Part shown: positions 18,972-28,568 of the stretch, piece by piece
Numbering within the stretch: the first letter of the stretch is position 1
Layout: each line of letters starts with the position of its first letter
From: Flavobacteriaceae bacterium
GTDB taxonomy: Bacteria; Bacteroidota; Bacteroidia; Flavobacteriales; Weeksellaceae
Assembly (NCBI GenBank): GCA_012522185.1
Contig: JAAYKY010000057.1
Location: 1-64,000, forward strand
Direction of reading: 5' to 3'
DNA length: 64,000 nt
The notes under the pieces: model-generated
Seen by the model: the letters and a program-made list of their open reading frames with translations, nothing else
Told to the model about the DNA's origin: nothing
Databases searched by the model: none
Position numbers and translations under genes: made by a program

Positions 18972-20087
18972 ATGAAATATTTAGAACTAACCAATTTAGA
19001 CACCTACCAAAAAGAGGTTGTGAAAACCGATAGTAAAGATTTATCGGCCGTTTTTTTGGGTAACGAAAGCCATTATCTCAATTTTTGGGTTCTCTATACT
19101 TCGCTTTTTCAGAAAATCCCCAACAATATCCGTTTGGATAATATAGATGGAGAAAAAGCCTGTCAATGGTTGGAAGAAAATTTCGCATCGGAAATTATTG
19201 AAAAAATTGTTTCGGGCAAAAAACAGAAACCAAACGAAAAGGTGAATGTTTTTGAAACTTATTACATTCTTAGTGATGAATTGATGTTGGCTTTTGAAAT
19301 GAAACAAGATATTGTCAGACTGCTTTTTAAATCATCGGACGAAGAAAAAATCAACAAATTAATAACGCAAATTTCAAAATTCAAAAAGAAAAAAAGCTAT
19401 CGGGATCCGGAATTGAGTTTGTTGATTAACACCAATTACGGTCTCGATACAAAATCACTTAAAATTGCAAAGCCAAAACTCAAGATCGAAGACAATTACA
19501 ACGATGATTTTGTCGAAATACATAAAACCATTCATAAAAGATTGTCCAAAAATAATGACAAAGGATTGGTGCTTTTGCATGGGAAACCCGGAACCGGAAA
19601 GACTTCCTACATCCGCTATCTTATCGGTTCGCTGAAAAAGAAAGTGATTTTTCTTCCGCCCAATTTGGCTTCTGCCATAACAAATCCTGAATTGCTTTCG
19701 GTGTTGATTGACGAACCCAATTCCGTTTTTGTGATTGAAGATGCAGAAAACATCATCATCGACCGCGAAACAGAAGGAAGTTCGCCTGTTTCGGCTTTGC
19801 TTAACCTTTCTGACGGCCTGCTTTCCGATTGTCTCAACATCCAAATCATTTGCTCTTTCAATACTGATTTGTCCAAAGTGGATTCTGCACTTCTGCGCAA
19901 AGGAAGATTGATTGCACAATATGAATTCAAAGAACTGGAAACCGAAAAAGCCCAAGCTTTGTCCGATAAATTAGGATTTCAAACTAAAATCAATGAGCCA
20001 ATGACCCTGACCGACATTTACAATCAGGAAGAAAGAAATTTTGAAAAAAATAAGAACAGGATCGCAATTGGATTTGGGAGCAATTAA
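18972..20087 (+). CDS. BCS1-like AAA ATPase
   Basis: A 371-residue soluble AAA ATPase. The first 180 residues match nothing I recognise. The AAA domain then shows Walker A GKPGTGKT (204-211), Walker B VFVIED (252-257), a polar loop DRETEGSSPVSALLNLSDGLLSD resembling the BCS1 region, a sensor-like SFNTD, and RKGRLIAQYEF (309-319) where BCS1 proteins have RPGR. The replacement of P by K there is unusual. I chose ATG at 18972 because it follows the predicted promoter; an upstream TTG would lie inside it. It opens a four-gene module with nucleic-acid-acting neighbours. A motor or chaperone role for that module is inference. Confidence 0.75.
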   Translation: MKYLELTNLDTYQKEVVKTDSKDLSAVFLGNESHYLNFWVLYTSLFQKIPNNIRLDNIDGEKACQWLEENFASEIIEKIVSGKKQKPNEKVNVFETYYILSDELMLAFEMKQDIVRLLFKSSDEEKINKLITQISKFKKKKSYRDPELSLLINTNYGLDTKSLKIAKPKLKIEDNYNDDFVEIHKTIHKRLSKNNDKGLVLLHGKPGTGKTSYIRYLIGSLKKKVIFLPPNLASAITNPELLSVLIDEPNSVFVIEDAENIIIDRETEGSSPVSALLNLSDGLLSDCLNIQIICSFNTDLSKVDSALLRKGRLIAQYEFKELETEKAQALSDKLGFQTKINEPMTLTDIYNQEERNFEKNKNRIAIGFGSN

Positions 20088-20139
20088 AAATCTTTATATT
20101 CGAAACAGAAAATTCTAATAATCTAAACTTAAAAAAATA

Positions 20140-21261
20140 ATGGAAACAAAAGAATTTGAAATTAGACTAAACAATTGGGCTGAAAAAATTATTGATTATT
20201 GTACACCCATTTCACAATGTCAAAATTTAGAGTATTATCCATTACAATCTCCTGTTAATATCAAGAAAACTGAGGTTCTAATTGTGGGCGTGAATCCTCG
20301 AAGCAATGGAAATCATTATAGTCAAAACCAAAATGAAAAATGGCAGTTTGTCAAAGGTAAAATGACCATTTCAAGATTATTAGGTGGAAACCCATATTTT
20401 TTAAATGATAATAACTGGCGGTTTTTTAATAATTTAAAGCAAATTGACTTCTTAAAAAACAAAATAGAAAATGCAGAGTATACCTATATGAATTATTTCT
20501 ATTTTGCCACAAAAGACGCTAATGAAATGAGAAAAATAGATAAATTTTCAGATATTATTGATTTTTCTAAAGTTTCGTTAAATGAACTTATTGAACTTTT
20601 AAAGCCTAAATTAGTAGTCATTATGGGAGTGAAAGATGGTTTGGATTTAATAAGTGATTCTCCCACAAAAACAATTCTACAAAAAGGAAATAATAGGATT
20701 TTAACGAAGGGGTTATTGAAAAATAAAGTTATCTATGCAATTCCACATCCATCTAGAAATTATGGTTACGACACAAGAAGAGCATTAGACATATGTCTAA
20801 ATGAAATTTATACAGGAAAAGACGAGTTAAGCGTTTTCGAGTTTGAAAATAATAACAAACCAATACTTTCTAAAGAAGTAATTAATATAAACCTGTTAAA
20901 TGATAAATTAAGAAACCATAAAATAGAGTTTTCAAATTATCAAAATAAGTTAGGAATATTTGAAGCCGCTATTCAAGGTGTTTTAGGAGATGTATTAGAC
21001 ATAAGAATTAATACTATTGGAAAGGAAAAGTATGTTTCATTTCGATCAAAAGAAAAATTTCAAAATAGCTTTTATAATCATCTAAAAGGCAAAGATATTT
21101 ATCGTAATTCATTTTCTGGTAAATATGAAACAGAACATCAAAGTTGGTTAGTTTATAAAAACATAAATACTTATTTGAAAAGTAAATCCCTCGAAGAACA
21201 TGTTTCTGAAGATTTAATTCAATTAATCAATAAAATAAATAAGTATAGTTCTGAACTATGA
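20140..21261 (+). CDS. Uracil-DNA-glycosylase-like protein (tentative), AT-rich
   Basis: A 373-residue protein I cannot assign firmly. The first 225 residues resemble the uracil-DNA glycosylase fold: VLIVGVNPRSNG (about 47-58) sits where motif I (GxNPG-like) would be, and YAIPHPSRNYG (about 206-216) resembles the HPS motif. The last 150 residues are of unknown family and rich in lysine and asparagine. The gene is visibly more AT-rich than its neighbours, a sign of foreign origin. Its stop overlaps the next start as ATGA, so it is translationally coupled to the exonuclease. Damaged- or modified-base recognition is possible but unproven. Confidence 0.5.
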   Translation: METKEFEIRLNNWAEKIIDYCTPISQCQNLEYYPLQSPVNIKKTEVLIVGVNPRSNGNHYSQNQNEKWQFVKGKMTISRLLGGNPYFLNDNNWRFFNNLKQIDFLKNKIENAEYTYMNYFYFATKDANEMRKIDKFSDIIDFSKVSLNELIELLKPKLVVIMGVKDGLDLISDSPTKTILQKGNNRILTKGLLKNKVIYAIPHPSRNYGYDTRRALDICLNEIYTGKDELSVFEFENNNKPILSKEVININLLNDKLRNHKIEFSNYQNKLGIFEAAIQGVLGDVLDIRINTIGKEKYVSFRSKEKFQNSFYNHLKGKDIYRNSFSGKYETEHQSWLVYKNINTYLKSKSLEEHVSEDLIQLINKINKYSSEL

Positions 21262-21743
21262 CTATGCAAAACACATTCACAGCCATTGATTTTGAAACGG
21301 CACAAGGCTATCGTTGGAGCATTTGTCAGGTGGGATTGGTCAGAGTTGAAAGTGGCATCATAACCGATAAATTGTCGATTTTGGTGCAACCGCCCGATAA
21401 TTATTATTGGTATAAAAACATAGAAATTCACGGCATCACACCGACACATACTGCCAATGCACCAAATTTTGGGCAAATTTGGTCTAAGATAGAACCTTTC
21501 ATCAAGCACCAAAACGTAGTTGCGCACAATGCATTTGGGTTTGATTTTCCTTGTCTCAAACAAACTTTGGAATTGTATGGATTACAGATGCCTGAATTCA
21601 ATGGATATTGTACGTACAAAATTTTCCGAAAAAGGCTCAATTTGCTCTGTCAGGAGCACCAGATTCTGCTTAATCATCACGATGCGCTCAGCGATGCTTT
21701 GGCTTGTGCGGAATTGTATAAAATTTATCTGAGTAATTTGTAG
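21258..21743 (+). CDS. DnaQ-like DEDDh 3'-5' exonuclease
   Basis: A 161-residue stand-alone exonuclease. Motif I is FTAIDFETA (D and E as metal ligands), motif II is VVAHNAFGFDFPCL, and motif III is HHDALSDALACAELY, with the histidine placing it in the DEDDh class. The domain is about the size of the DNA polymerase III epsilon core without the clamp-binding tail. It overlaps the UDG-like gene by ATGA. A second in-frame ATG two codons downstream could also be used. The pairing of a glycosylase-like protein with an exonuclease suggests they act on the same DNA or RNA substrate. Confidence 0.9.
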   Translation: MTMQNTFTAIDFETAQGYRWSICQVGLVRVESGIITDKLSILVQPPDNYYWYKNIEIHGITPTHTANAPNFGQIWSKIEPFIKHQNVVAHNAFGFDFPCLKQTLELYGLQMPEFNGYCTYKIFRKRLNLLCQEHQILLNHHDALSDALACAELYKIYLSNL

Positions 21744-21817
21744 ATTTCTCATTTTTGTTATTTCGACGACACAGATTGGCGGAGTCAGATGTTAAATTAG
21801 CGCCAGAAAACTTTGAA

Positions 21818-22423
21818 ATGCGCATTTTACACCTTTCTGACACTCATAATCAGCACAATTTTCTAAATGATTTACCCGAAGTGGATCTCATCATTCATTC
21901 CGGAGATTTCTCTTTTGCAGGTACGGAATCTGAATTTCGAGATTTTTTGAAATGGTTCTTGAATTTGAATTATCAATATAAAATTTTCATCGGAGGCAAT
22001 CACGATAGTTTTTTAGAAGAAAATTCCCGAAAAGAAATACAATCTATTTTGCCTGAAAACTGTTATTATCTTCGACATAGTGGAATTAAGATTGAAAATC
22101 TAAAATTTTGGGGCGTGCCGATGTTCGTTTCAGAAGACATTGACGGCAGTTATTTTGAACAAATCAAAAAAATTCCTGCTGATATTGATGTGCTTGTTTC
22201 CCATCATCCGCCTTTGGGGATTTTGGATCTGGACGGCAAAATCAATTTTGGTTGCTCAGAATTATTGCATAAAACATTGGAAATCAAACCTAAATTCCAT
22301 CTGTTTGGACACATTCACAATGCTTACGGAATCGAAAAGTCGAAATCCACAACCTTTATCAATTCTTCCGTTCTAAATGGAAATTATGAACGTACAAATC
22401 CACCGATTTTATTTGAGGTTTAG
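21818..22423 (+). CDS. Calcineurin-like metallophosphoesterase
   Basis: A 201-residue phosphoesterase with all motifs of the family: LSDTH (DxH), HSGDF (GD), GGNHDSF (GNHD), SHHPPLGIL and FGHIHNAYG (GHxH). It resembles the short MPPED/239AB-type group, which hydrolyses cyclic nucleotides or phosphodiesters in some members. I chose ATG at 21818 because MRILHLSDTH is the family's usual opening; the upstream TTG extension has no conserved sequence. It lies 74 bp after the exonuclease, the last gene of the module. Its substrate cannot be told from sequence. Confidence 0.9.
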   Translation: MRILHLSDTHNQHNFLNDLPEVDLIIHSGDFSFAGTESEFRDFLKWFLNLNYQYKIFIGGNHDSFLEENSRKEIQSILPENCYYLRHSGIKIENLKFWGVPMFVSEDIDGSYFEQIKKIPADIDVLVSHHPPLGILDLDGKINFGCSELLHKTLEIKPKFHLFGHIHNAYGIEKSKSTTFINSSVLNGNYERTNPPILFEV

Positions 22424-22436
22424 ATTAATTTTTTCA

Positions 22437-22457
22437 ACGACATTGTTTGACGGATGT
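22437..22457. repeat. Right copy of bracketing 21-bp direct repeat
   Basis: ACGACAT, two bases, TTTGACG, two bases, TGT, with the same spacing as 18920-18940; 17 of 21 positions agree. A shorter inverted copy (14 bases identical to the left copy) is at 31567-31580. Confidence 0.5.
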
Positions 22458-22487
22458 GAGTTTTTAAGTTTGTAGGAAGGTAAGTAA

Positions 22488-22517
22488 CCTTGTCAAGGTT
22501 TCAAATCCTTGACAAGG
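22488..22517. repeat. Perfect 11-bp inverted repeat with GGTTTCAAA core
   Basis: CCTTGTCAAGG (22488-22498) and CCTTGACAAGG (22507-22517) pair perfectly around TTTCAAAT. The centre matches the element at 4218-4251. Such palindromes are dispersed in many flavobacterial genomes, from general knowledge. Confidence 0.75.
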
Positions 22518-22565
22518 CTAAATATTTTCAGTAATCAAATCTTTTTTACAGAGATTAATTTAATC

Positions 22566-22617
22566 CCCCCTCCTTTGGGGAGCCTGTCCCGAACTTGATT
22601 CGGGAGGTTAGGGGAGG
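22566..22617. repeat. GC-rich dispersed hairpin element
   Basis: CCCCTCC...GGGGAG and GGGGAGG flank an inner TCCCGAACTTGATTCGGGA hairpin. The sequence is far more GC-rich than its surroundings and ends just before the alaS stop codon. It may double as a terminator region for the convergent genes. Confidence 0.55.
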
Positions 22618-22619
22618 CT

Positions 22620-25226
22620 TTAAGTGAGGCTCTTCGCCTTTTCCAGCGCTCTGTCCAATCCGCTTACATCCTTTCCTCCGGCAGTTGCAAAGAAAGGCTG
22701 TCCGCCGCCGCCGCCTTGGATTTCTTTTCCTAATTCACGCACGATCTGTCCGGCATTCAATCCTTTGCTTTCCACTAATTCATCGGAAATCGAAACGGTG
22801 ATCGAAGGTTTTCCATTGTGATCAGAACCTACCACCAAAAACAGATTTTCTATTTCTTTTCGGAGTGGAAAAGCGATTTGTTTGATGGTATTCGCATCCA
22901 AACTTGTACGAACCGCCAGGAAATTCACACCATTGATGTTTTCAAAAGACTTTTTCCAGGTTTCTTTTTCCATTTGGGCTTGTTGCAGTACAAATTTTTC
23001 CAATTGGGATTTCAACTCTTTGTTCTCATCCACTAATTTTTGAACCGCATCAATTGGATCAGCTGGATTTTTCAGTTCCGCAAGAATTTGATTGTATTGA
23101 TTAAATGTATCTTTCAATTCTTCAATCGCCGCAAATCCGGTCGTAGCTTCGATTCTTCGGATTCCGGCTGCGCTTGAACTTTCGCTTTGTAATTTGAACA
23201 TAATCACATCGGCCGTATTTTGAACATGCGTTCCACCACATAATTCAATCGATTTTCCGAATTTAATCATCCGAACGACATCGCCGTATTTCTCTCCGAA
23301 AAGCGCCATGGCGCCTTCTTCCAATGCTTTTTTGAAAGGAACCGAACGCTTTTCTTCCAAAGGAATTCTTTCTGCAATTCGCGTATTTACCTGACGAATT
23401 ACTTCTCTGAGTTCATCCTCACTCAATTTATTGAAATGCGAAAAGTCAAATCGTAAATAATCAGGTCCCACATACGAACCTTTTTGTTCCACGTGCGTTC
23501 CCAAAACGTCGCGCAATGCTTCGTGCAAAAGGTGAGTGGCCGTGTGGTTGCGCATAATATGATTGCGACGTTCCTTATCCACCACCGCATGAAACGGAAG
23601 TTCCAAATATTTCGGAAGTTCTTTGGTGAAATGAACGATCAGATTATTTTCTTTTTTGGTATTGATAATTTCAACTTTTTCGAATTGATTTTCAATGAAA
23701 CCGGTATCGCCCACCTGACCACCGCTCTCAGCATAGAAAGGCGTTGCTTGAAAAACCAACTGATAAAAAGTTCCAGTTTTGTTCGCCACCTGACGATAAC
23801 GCGTGATTTTCACATCGGTTTCCAAATAATCGTATCCGATGAATTCTTCCACTTTGTCTTCGATCAATTCTGTCCAGTCAGAAGCCGAAAAAGAAGTCGC
23901 CGATTTGGATCGTTGTTTTTGTTTTTCCATTTCGGATTCAAATCCCTTTTCGTCGATGGTCAATTCTTTTTCTTCCGCAATAATTCTCGACAAATCCGCC
24001 GGGAAACCATAAGTATCGTAGAGTTCAAACACCACATCGCCCGGAATTTCTTTCAGATTGGAATTTTGCTGGATGAAATTATCGAGTCGAACCAATCCCT
24101 GATCGATGGTACGCAAGAAGTTGGTTTCTTCTTCTTTGATTACATCGGTTATCAATTGAGATTGTTTTTCCAGTTCCGGGAAAAATTCGCCCATTTGGGA
24201 TTTCAGCGTTGGAATTAATTTATAAATAAAAGCTTCGTTCAAATCCAGAAAACGATATCCATAACTAATCGCACGTCTTAAAATCCGACGAATTACATAT
24301 CCGGCACCCGAATTCGAAGGCAATTGGCCGTCGGCAATCACAAAAGAAACCGCACGCAAATGGTCTACCACCACGCGGAAAGCCACATCACTCGTGAAAT
24401 CGACACCGTATTTCTTACCTGAAATTCTTTCTAAATCATCAATCAGAGGGCGGAATACATCCGTATCATAATTCGAAGTTTTTCCCTGTAAAACCATTGC
24501 CAAACGCTCAAATCCCATTCCGGTATCGATGCTTTTGGACGGTAAAATTTCCAGTGAACCATCGGCTTTGCGCAAGTATTGCATAAAAACCAGGTTCCAG
24601 ACTTCAATTACCTGCGGATGATCTTGATTGACCAAATCCCTTCCCGGCGTTTTCATTTTTTCTTCCGCCGAACGGATGTCCACATGGATTTCCGAACAAG
24701 GTCCACAAGGTCCCGTTTCACCCATTTCCCAGAAATTGTCTTTTTTGTTTCCGAAGAGAATTCGGTCCTCGGCAATATGTTTTTTCCAAAGTTCAAGCGC
24801 TTCCTCATCCTGAGCGGTTCCGTCTTTTTCGTCGCCTTCAAAAACGGTTACATAAAGATTTTCCTTGGGGATTTTATAAACTTCGGTCAAAAGTTCCCAC
24901 GCCCAGTCGATAGCTTCTTTTTTGAAATAATCTCCAAAAGACCAGTTCCCGAGCATTTCAAACATGGTGTGGTGGTAAGTGTCTTTCCCTACATCATCCA
25001 AATCGTTGTGCTTACCGGAAACGCGAAGGCATTTTTGGGTATCGGCAATCCGGGGTGAAGTGGGTTTTTTATAGCCGAGAAAAAAATCTTTGAACTGTGC
25101 CATTCCGGAGTTGTTGAACATCAGGGTGGGATCGTCTTTCAGGACAATCGGTGCAGACGGCACGATAAGGTGTTCTTTGGATTCAAAAAAGTCTAAAAAC
25201 TGTTTACGTATCTCTTTGGAAGTCAT
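22620..25226 (-). CDS. alaS: Alanyl-tRNA synthetase
   Basis: Charges tRNA-Ala. The 868-residue length is normal. The class II catalytic domain (about 1-240) carries [14 protein letters not shown] and [14 protein letters not shown]; the tRNA-recognition domain follows, then the editing domain (about 560-710) with [11 protein letters not shown] and CGGTHVQNT zinc-binding motifs, a coiled segment and the C-terminal DHHA1 domain ending [14 protein letters not shown]. The start [14 protein letters not shown] is standard. The gene is monocistronic. A weak promoter (GATTTTTG on the minus strand, near 25250) precedes it. Confidence 0.98.
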   Translation of the reverse strand: MTSKEIRKQFLDFFESKEHLIVPSAPIVLKDDPTLMFNNSGMAQFKDFFLGYKKPTSPRIADTQKCLRVSGKHNDLDDVGKDTYHHTMFEMLGNWSFGDYFKKEAIDWAWELLTEVYKIPKENLYVTVFEGDEKDGTAQDEEALELWKKHIAEDRILFGNKKDNFWEMGETGPCGPCSEIHVDIRSAEEKMKTPGRDLVNQDHPQVIEVWNLVFMQYLRKADGSLEILPSKSIDTGMGFERLAMVLQGKTSNYDTDVFRPLIDDLERISGKKYGVDFTSDVAFRVVVDHLRAVSFVIADGQLPSNSGAGYVIRRILRRAISYGYRFLDLNEAFIYKLIPTLKSQMGEFFPELEKQSQLITDVIKEEETNFLRTIDQGLVRLDNFIQQNSNLKEIPGDVVFELYDTYGFPADLSRIIAEEKELTIDEKGFESEMEKQKQRSKSATSFSASDWTELIEDKVEEFIGYDYLETDVKITRYRQVANKTGTFYQLVFQATPFYAESGGQVGDTGFIENQFEKVEIINTKKENNLIVHFTKELPKYLELPFHAVVDKERRNHIMRNHTATHLLHEALRDVLGTHVEQKGSYVGPDYLRFDFSHFNKLSEDELREVIRQVNTRIAERIPLEEKRSVPFKKALEEGAMALFGEKYGDVVRMIKFGKSIELCGGTHVQNTADVIMFKLQSESSSAAGIRRIEATTGFAAIEELKDTFNQYNQILAELKNPADPIDAVQKLVDENKELKSQLEKFVLQQAQMEKETWKKSFENINGVNFLAVRTSLDANTIKQIAFPLRKEIENLFLVVGSDHNGKPSITVSISDELVESKGLNAGQIVRELGKEIQGGGGGQPFFATAGGKDVSGLDRALEKAKSLT

Positions 25227-25383
25227 TTTCTAAAAATTGAATTGCAAAAATCGTGAATTTAAGTGAATTATTGGCAATGAAGATAAAATATAGAATCGAA
25301 TGAATTGAAGCATTCGCTTAGTTTAACCAAAGTTCTGAATATATGTTTTTAAATGGTTTTGAGCTTCAATCATTTTTTTTCAT

Positions 25384-25426
25384 AAAAAAAGCCCCGAAAC
25401 TTAGATTTCTCAAAGTGCCAGGGCTT
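25384..25426 (-). terminator. Intrinsic terminator after rpsA
   Basis: On the minus strand AAGCCC at the start of the hairpin pairs with GGGCTT, with inner pairing CTTTGAGA / TCTAAG, followed by a run of T. It lies 24 bp downstream of the rpsA stop. Confidence 0.85.
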
Positions 25427-25449
25427 CGTATTTTAAGATAATTTCAGAA

Positions 25450-27261
25450 TTAGTTTCCTCCTTCTTCCATTTTCTTTTTCAATTCAGCTAAGCCGTCGAT
25501 GTCACCCAAAGTCGCTGTTTCAGTCGTTTGGTTTTCCATCGCTTTTTTCGCTGCTCTTTCTTCTTCTTCACGGAAAGTTGCAGTGTGAGAAACAACTACA
25601 CGACGGAATTCTTTGTTGAATTCAATCACTGTAAATTCTAACTCATCACCTTTTTTCACACGTGAACCGTCTTCTTTTTCCAAAGTTCTGGATGGAGCGA
25701 AAGCTTCAACGTCCGCATCTTCAAACTGGATAGTAGCCCCTTTATCAAATACGTCAACTGCAGTTCCGGTGTGTTTTGTACCTACACCATATTTAGTTTC
25801 GTATTTGTCCCAAGGATTTTCAGTCAATTGTTTGTGGCCTAAGCTTAAACGTCTTGCTTCTACATCCAATTCAAGAACTACAACGTCCAAAATCTCATCT
25901 ACATTGGTAAATTCAGATGGATGCTTGATTTTTTTCGTCCAAGAAAGGTCAGAAATATAAATCAAACCATCAACACCTTCTTCCAGTTCTACAAACACAC
26001 CGAAGTTCGTGAAGTTTCTCACTTTTCCTTTGTGCTGAGAACCTACAGGGTATTTAGTTGTGATGTCAGTCCAAGGATCTGGCGTCAATTGTTTGATGCC
26101 CAATGACATTTTTCTTTCGTCACGGTCAAGCGTAAGCACAACTGCTTCTACTTCATCACCTACTTTTACGAAATCCTGAGCGGAACGTAAATGGGTTGAC
26201 CAAGACATTTCAGAAACGTGGATAAGACCTTCAACGCCTGGCGCAACTTCAACGAATGCACCGTAGTCAGCCAATACAACCACTTTTCCTTTTACTTTGT
26301 CACCAACAGCTAAGCTCTGATCCAAAGCTTCCCAAGGGTGTTTTTCCAATTGTTTGATACCCAACTGGATTCTTGTTTTGTCTTCGTCGAAATCCAAAAT
26401 AACCACATTGATTTTCTGTCCATCTTCCAAAATTTCGGATGGATGGTTGATTCTTGACCAAGAAAGGTCTGTGATATGGATCAATCCGTCAACACCTCCT
26501 AAATCTACGAACACACCGTAAGAAGTGATGTTTTTAACTTCACCTTCCAGTACTTGTCCTTTTTCAAGTTGTGCAACGATTTCTTTTTTCTGTTCTTCGA
26601 TATCCGCTTCGATAAGCGCTTTGTGAGAAACCACAACGTTTTTGAACTCAGGGTTGATTTTAACCACTTTGAATTCCATTGTTTTCCCAACATATTGTTC
26701 GTAATCGCGAATTGGTTTCACGTCGATTTGAGATCCAGGCAAGAAAGCTTCGATTCCGAAAACGTCCACAATCATACCACCTTTTGTACGTGCTTTGATG
26801 TATCCGTTTACGATTTCCTGCTCGTCATGCGCTTTGTTTACTGCATCCCAAGCGTTCAGCGTTCTGGCTTTTCTGTGTGAAAGAACCAATTGTCCGTGTT
26901 TGTCTTCACGTGTATCTACCATTACTTCCACCTCGTCACCTACGGCAAGATTTGGATTGTAACGGAATTCGTTCAATGAAATAACACCTTCTGACTTAAA
27001 GTTGATGTCAACGATGGCTTCTTTGTCAGTCAATCGAACTACTTTTCCTTTAAAAACCGCGTTTTCGTCCAAATCGTCCAATGTCTCATCGTACATTTTC
27101 TCCAATTCAGCTTTTTCCTTACGGTCTTCTTCGTTCAATCCTGATTCAAAAGATTCCCAGTCAAATTCTTCGGGTGCAACGTTGGCATTTAAAGTAGATG
27201 GATTTGCATTAAAGTCCAATGCTTGTTCATCCATTTCTTCGTGTTTTGTCTCTTTAGACAT
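25450..27261 (-). CDS. rpsA: 30S ribosomal protein S1
   Basis: A 603-residue protein that binds mRNA on the 30S subunit and helps recruit messages lacking a Shine-Dalgarno sequence, important in Bacteroidota. Six S1 repeats are visible, with clear ones at GQVLEGEVKNITSYGVFVDLGGVDGLIHITD, GDKVKGKVVVLADYGAFVEV and GSQHKGKVRNFTNFGVFVELEEGVDGLIYISD (shown only in part). An acidic N-terminal extension of about 70 residues precedes them and a short acidic tail ends in MEEGGN. It has its own promoter at 27377-27405 and a terminator. Confidence 0.97.
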   Translation of the reverse strand: MSKETKHEEMDEQALDFNANPSTLNANVAPEEFDWESFESGLNEEDRKEKAELEKMYDETLDDLDENAVFKGKVVRLTDKEAIVDINFKSEGVISLNEFRYNPNLAVGDEVEVMVDTREDKHGQLVLSHRKARTLNAWDAVNKAHDEQEIVNGYIKARTKGGMIVDVFGIEAFLPGSQIDVKPIRDYEQYVGKTMEFKVVKINPEFKNVVVSHKALIEADIEEQKKEIVAQLEKGQVLEGEVKNITSYGVFVDLGGVDGLIHITDLSWSRINHPSEILEDGQKINVVILDFDEDKTRIQLGIKQLEKHPWEALDQSLAVGDKVKGKVVVLADYGAFVEVAPGVEGLIHVSEMSWSTHLRSAQDFVKVGDEVEAVVLTLDRDERKMSLGIKQLTPDPWTDITTKYPVGSQHKGKVRNFTNFGVFVELEEGVDGLIYISDLSWTKKIKHPSEFTNVDEILDVVVLELDVEARRLSLGHKQLTENPWDKYETKYGVGTKHTGTAVDVFDKGATIQFEDADVEAFAPSRTLEKEDGSRVKKGDELEFTVIEFNKEFRRVVVSHTATFREEEERAAKKAMENQTTETATLGDIDGLAELKKKMEEGGN

Positions 27262-27376
27262 AATTTAATAATTTGTATCCCAAAAATCAATTCGAAATAA
27301 AGCGGAGAAATTGTATTTGAGAGCAGTTAAACTTTTGTTTATCAGGGCTTTGTTTCTAAATCCGCCAAAGTGGGTG

Positions 27377-27405
27377 CAAATGTACGAAATAATTTAACGG
27401 CTCAA
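27377..27405 (-). promoter_or_regulatory. rpsA promoter
   Basis: On the minus strand TTG (27405-27403), an 18-bp spacer and TACATTTG (27384-27377) match the Bacteroidota consensus TTG / TAnnTTTG. The implied leader is a little over 100 bases, long enough for S1 autoregulation, though no clear structure was recognised. Confidence 0.75.
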
Positions 27406-27465
27406 TCGAATTATTTTAATTTTTTCTAAATTCTATTCATTTGAACATCAATTTTTTGCAATTCA

Positions 27466-28521
27466 TCAACCGATGATATTTCCGGACGAATGATTGCGAA
27501 CTGCGCCCGTAACCGAACTCAAAACATTGATTTTATTTTCCAGCCGTAACATTCCCATAAAGGCAAAAATCAAAGCTTCCTTGAATTCAATCACGGATTT
27601 ATCGGGTATGATGATTTCGCATTCCGTTTTGGATTTTAAATTTTCAATGAAAAATTGGTTGTAAACTCCACCGCCTGTGACCAAGACATTTCGAATTGAA
27701 TTTTCATTCAAAACTCTGGCAATTTGAACTGCGAAATGTTCGGTAAAACTTGCAAGCAGATTTTCGGGTCTATCGGGGAATTCATTGAGCAAAGGATTGA
27801 TTTCTTTTCGGCACCATTCCACGCCCAAAGATTTTGGCGGAAGTTTCTGATAATAATCCAAAATGTTTAATTTTCTCAGAAATTCGAAATTCAAATTTCC
27901 CGAACGAGCGAAATTTCCATTTTCGTCATAATTCTTTCCTAATTTTTCGGCCAATGGATTTAAAAGAATATTGAACGGGGAAATATCAAAAGCAATCCTG
28001 TTTTGGTTTTTTCGGAAAGAAATATTGGAAAATCCGCCCAGATTTAGACAAGCATCAAATTTTCCGAATAATAATTCGTCACCAATCGGCACAAGCGGTG
28101 CGCCTTGTCCGCCAAAAATAACATCCTGCGAACGGAAGTCAAAAACGGTTTGAATTCCAGTTTGGGCCAATATTCCTTGACCTTTCCCGATTTGAAGCGT
28201 GTAGTTTTCAGCCGGATTATGAAAAACGGTATGTCCGTGGGAAGCAATGAAATCTACCTTTTCGATTGAGTGTTTTTCCAAGAAATTTCGAGTTGAACTC
28301 CCCAGAAAAACTCCGTAATCAAAATCGAGTTTTGTAAGCTTTTTCGCGGAAAGGTGAATGGAATTTTTTAGTTTTTCTTTCCATTCCGGTGGATAAGTAA
28401 TCGTTTCGGCTTTTATAATTTCAAATTGGTAATCTGGAAGATCAAATCGAACGTAACAAATATCCAATCCGTCGAGCGAAGTACCTGACATAAGTCCTAT
28501 TGCAAAAAGCGTTTTCATCAT
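27466..28521 (-). CDS. anmK: Anhydro-N-acetylmuramic acid kinase
   Basis: Phosphorylates and opens 1,6-anhydro-MurNAc in peptidoglycan recycling. The 351 residues open with [19 protein letters not shown], the ATP-binding signature of the family, and contain [38 protein letters not shown] and a late VTGGGVYN motif. It is somewhat shorter than the E. coli enzyme. The start follows closely the divergent glyA promoter. It lies upstream of rpsA, which has its own promoter. Confidence 0.95.
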   Translation of the reverse strand: MMKTLFAIGLMSGTSLDGLDICYVRFDLPDYQFEIIKAETITYPPEWKEKLKNSIHLSAKKLTKLDFDYGVFLGSSTRNFLEKHSIEKVDFIASHGHTVFHNPAENYTLQIGKGQGILAQTGIQTVFDFRSQDVIFGGQGAPLVPIGDELLFGKFDACLNLGGFSNISFRKNQNRIAFDISPFNILLNPLAEKLGKNYDENGNFARSGNLNFEFLRKLNILDYYQKLPPKSLGVEWCRKEINPLLNEFPDRPENLLASFTEHFAVQIARVLNENSIRNVLVTGGGVYNQFFIENLKSKTECEIIIPDKSVIEFKEALIFAFMGMLRLENKINVLSSVTGAVRNHSSGNIIG

Positions 28522-28542
28522 ATAAAACTAAGATAAATTCAG

Positions 28543-28550
28543 TATTTTTG
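28543..28550 (+). promoter_or_regulatory. -7 element of the glyA promoter
   Basis: TATTTTTG matches TAnnTTTG 18 bp before the glyA ATG, so the leader would be only about a dozen bases. No TTG is seen at the expected -33 distance. Confidence 0.55.
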
Positions 28551-28568
28551 TTAATTAAAATTTTTATA

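Noticed and set aside
23484-24218. Long plus-strand open frame (244 codons) within alaS
   Set aside because: It is antisense to a conserved essential gene; translation is rich in F, R and I, with no motif.
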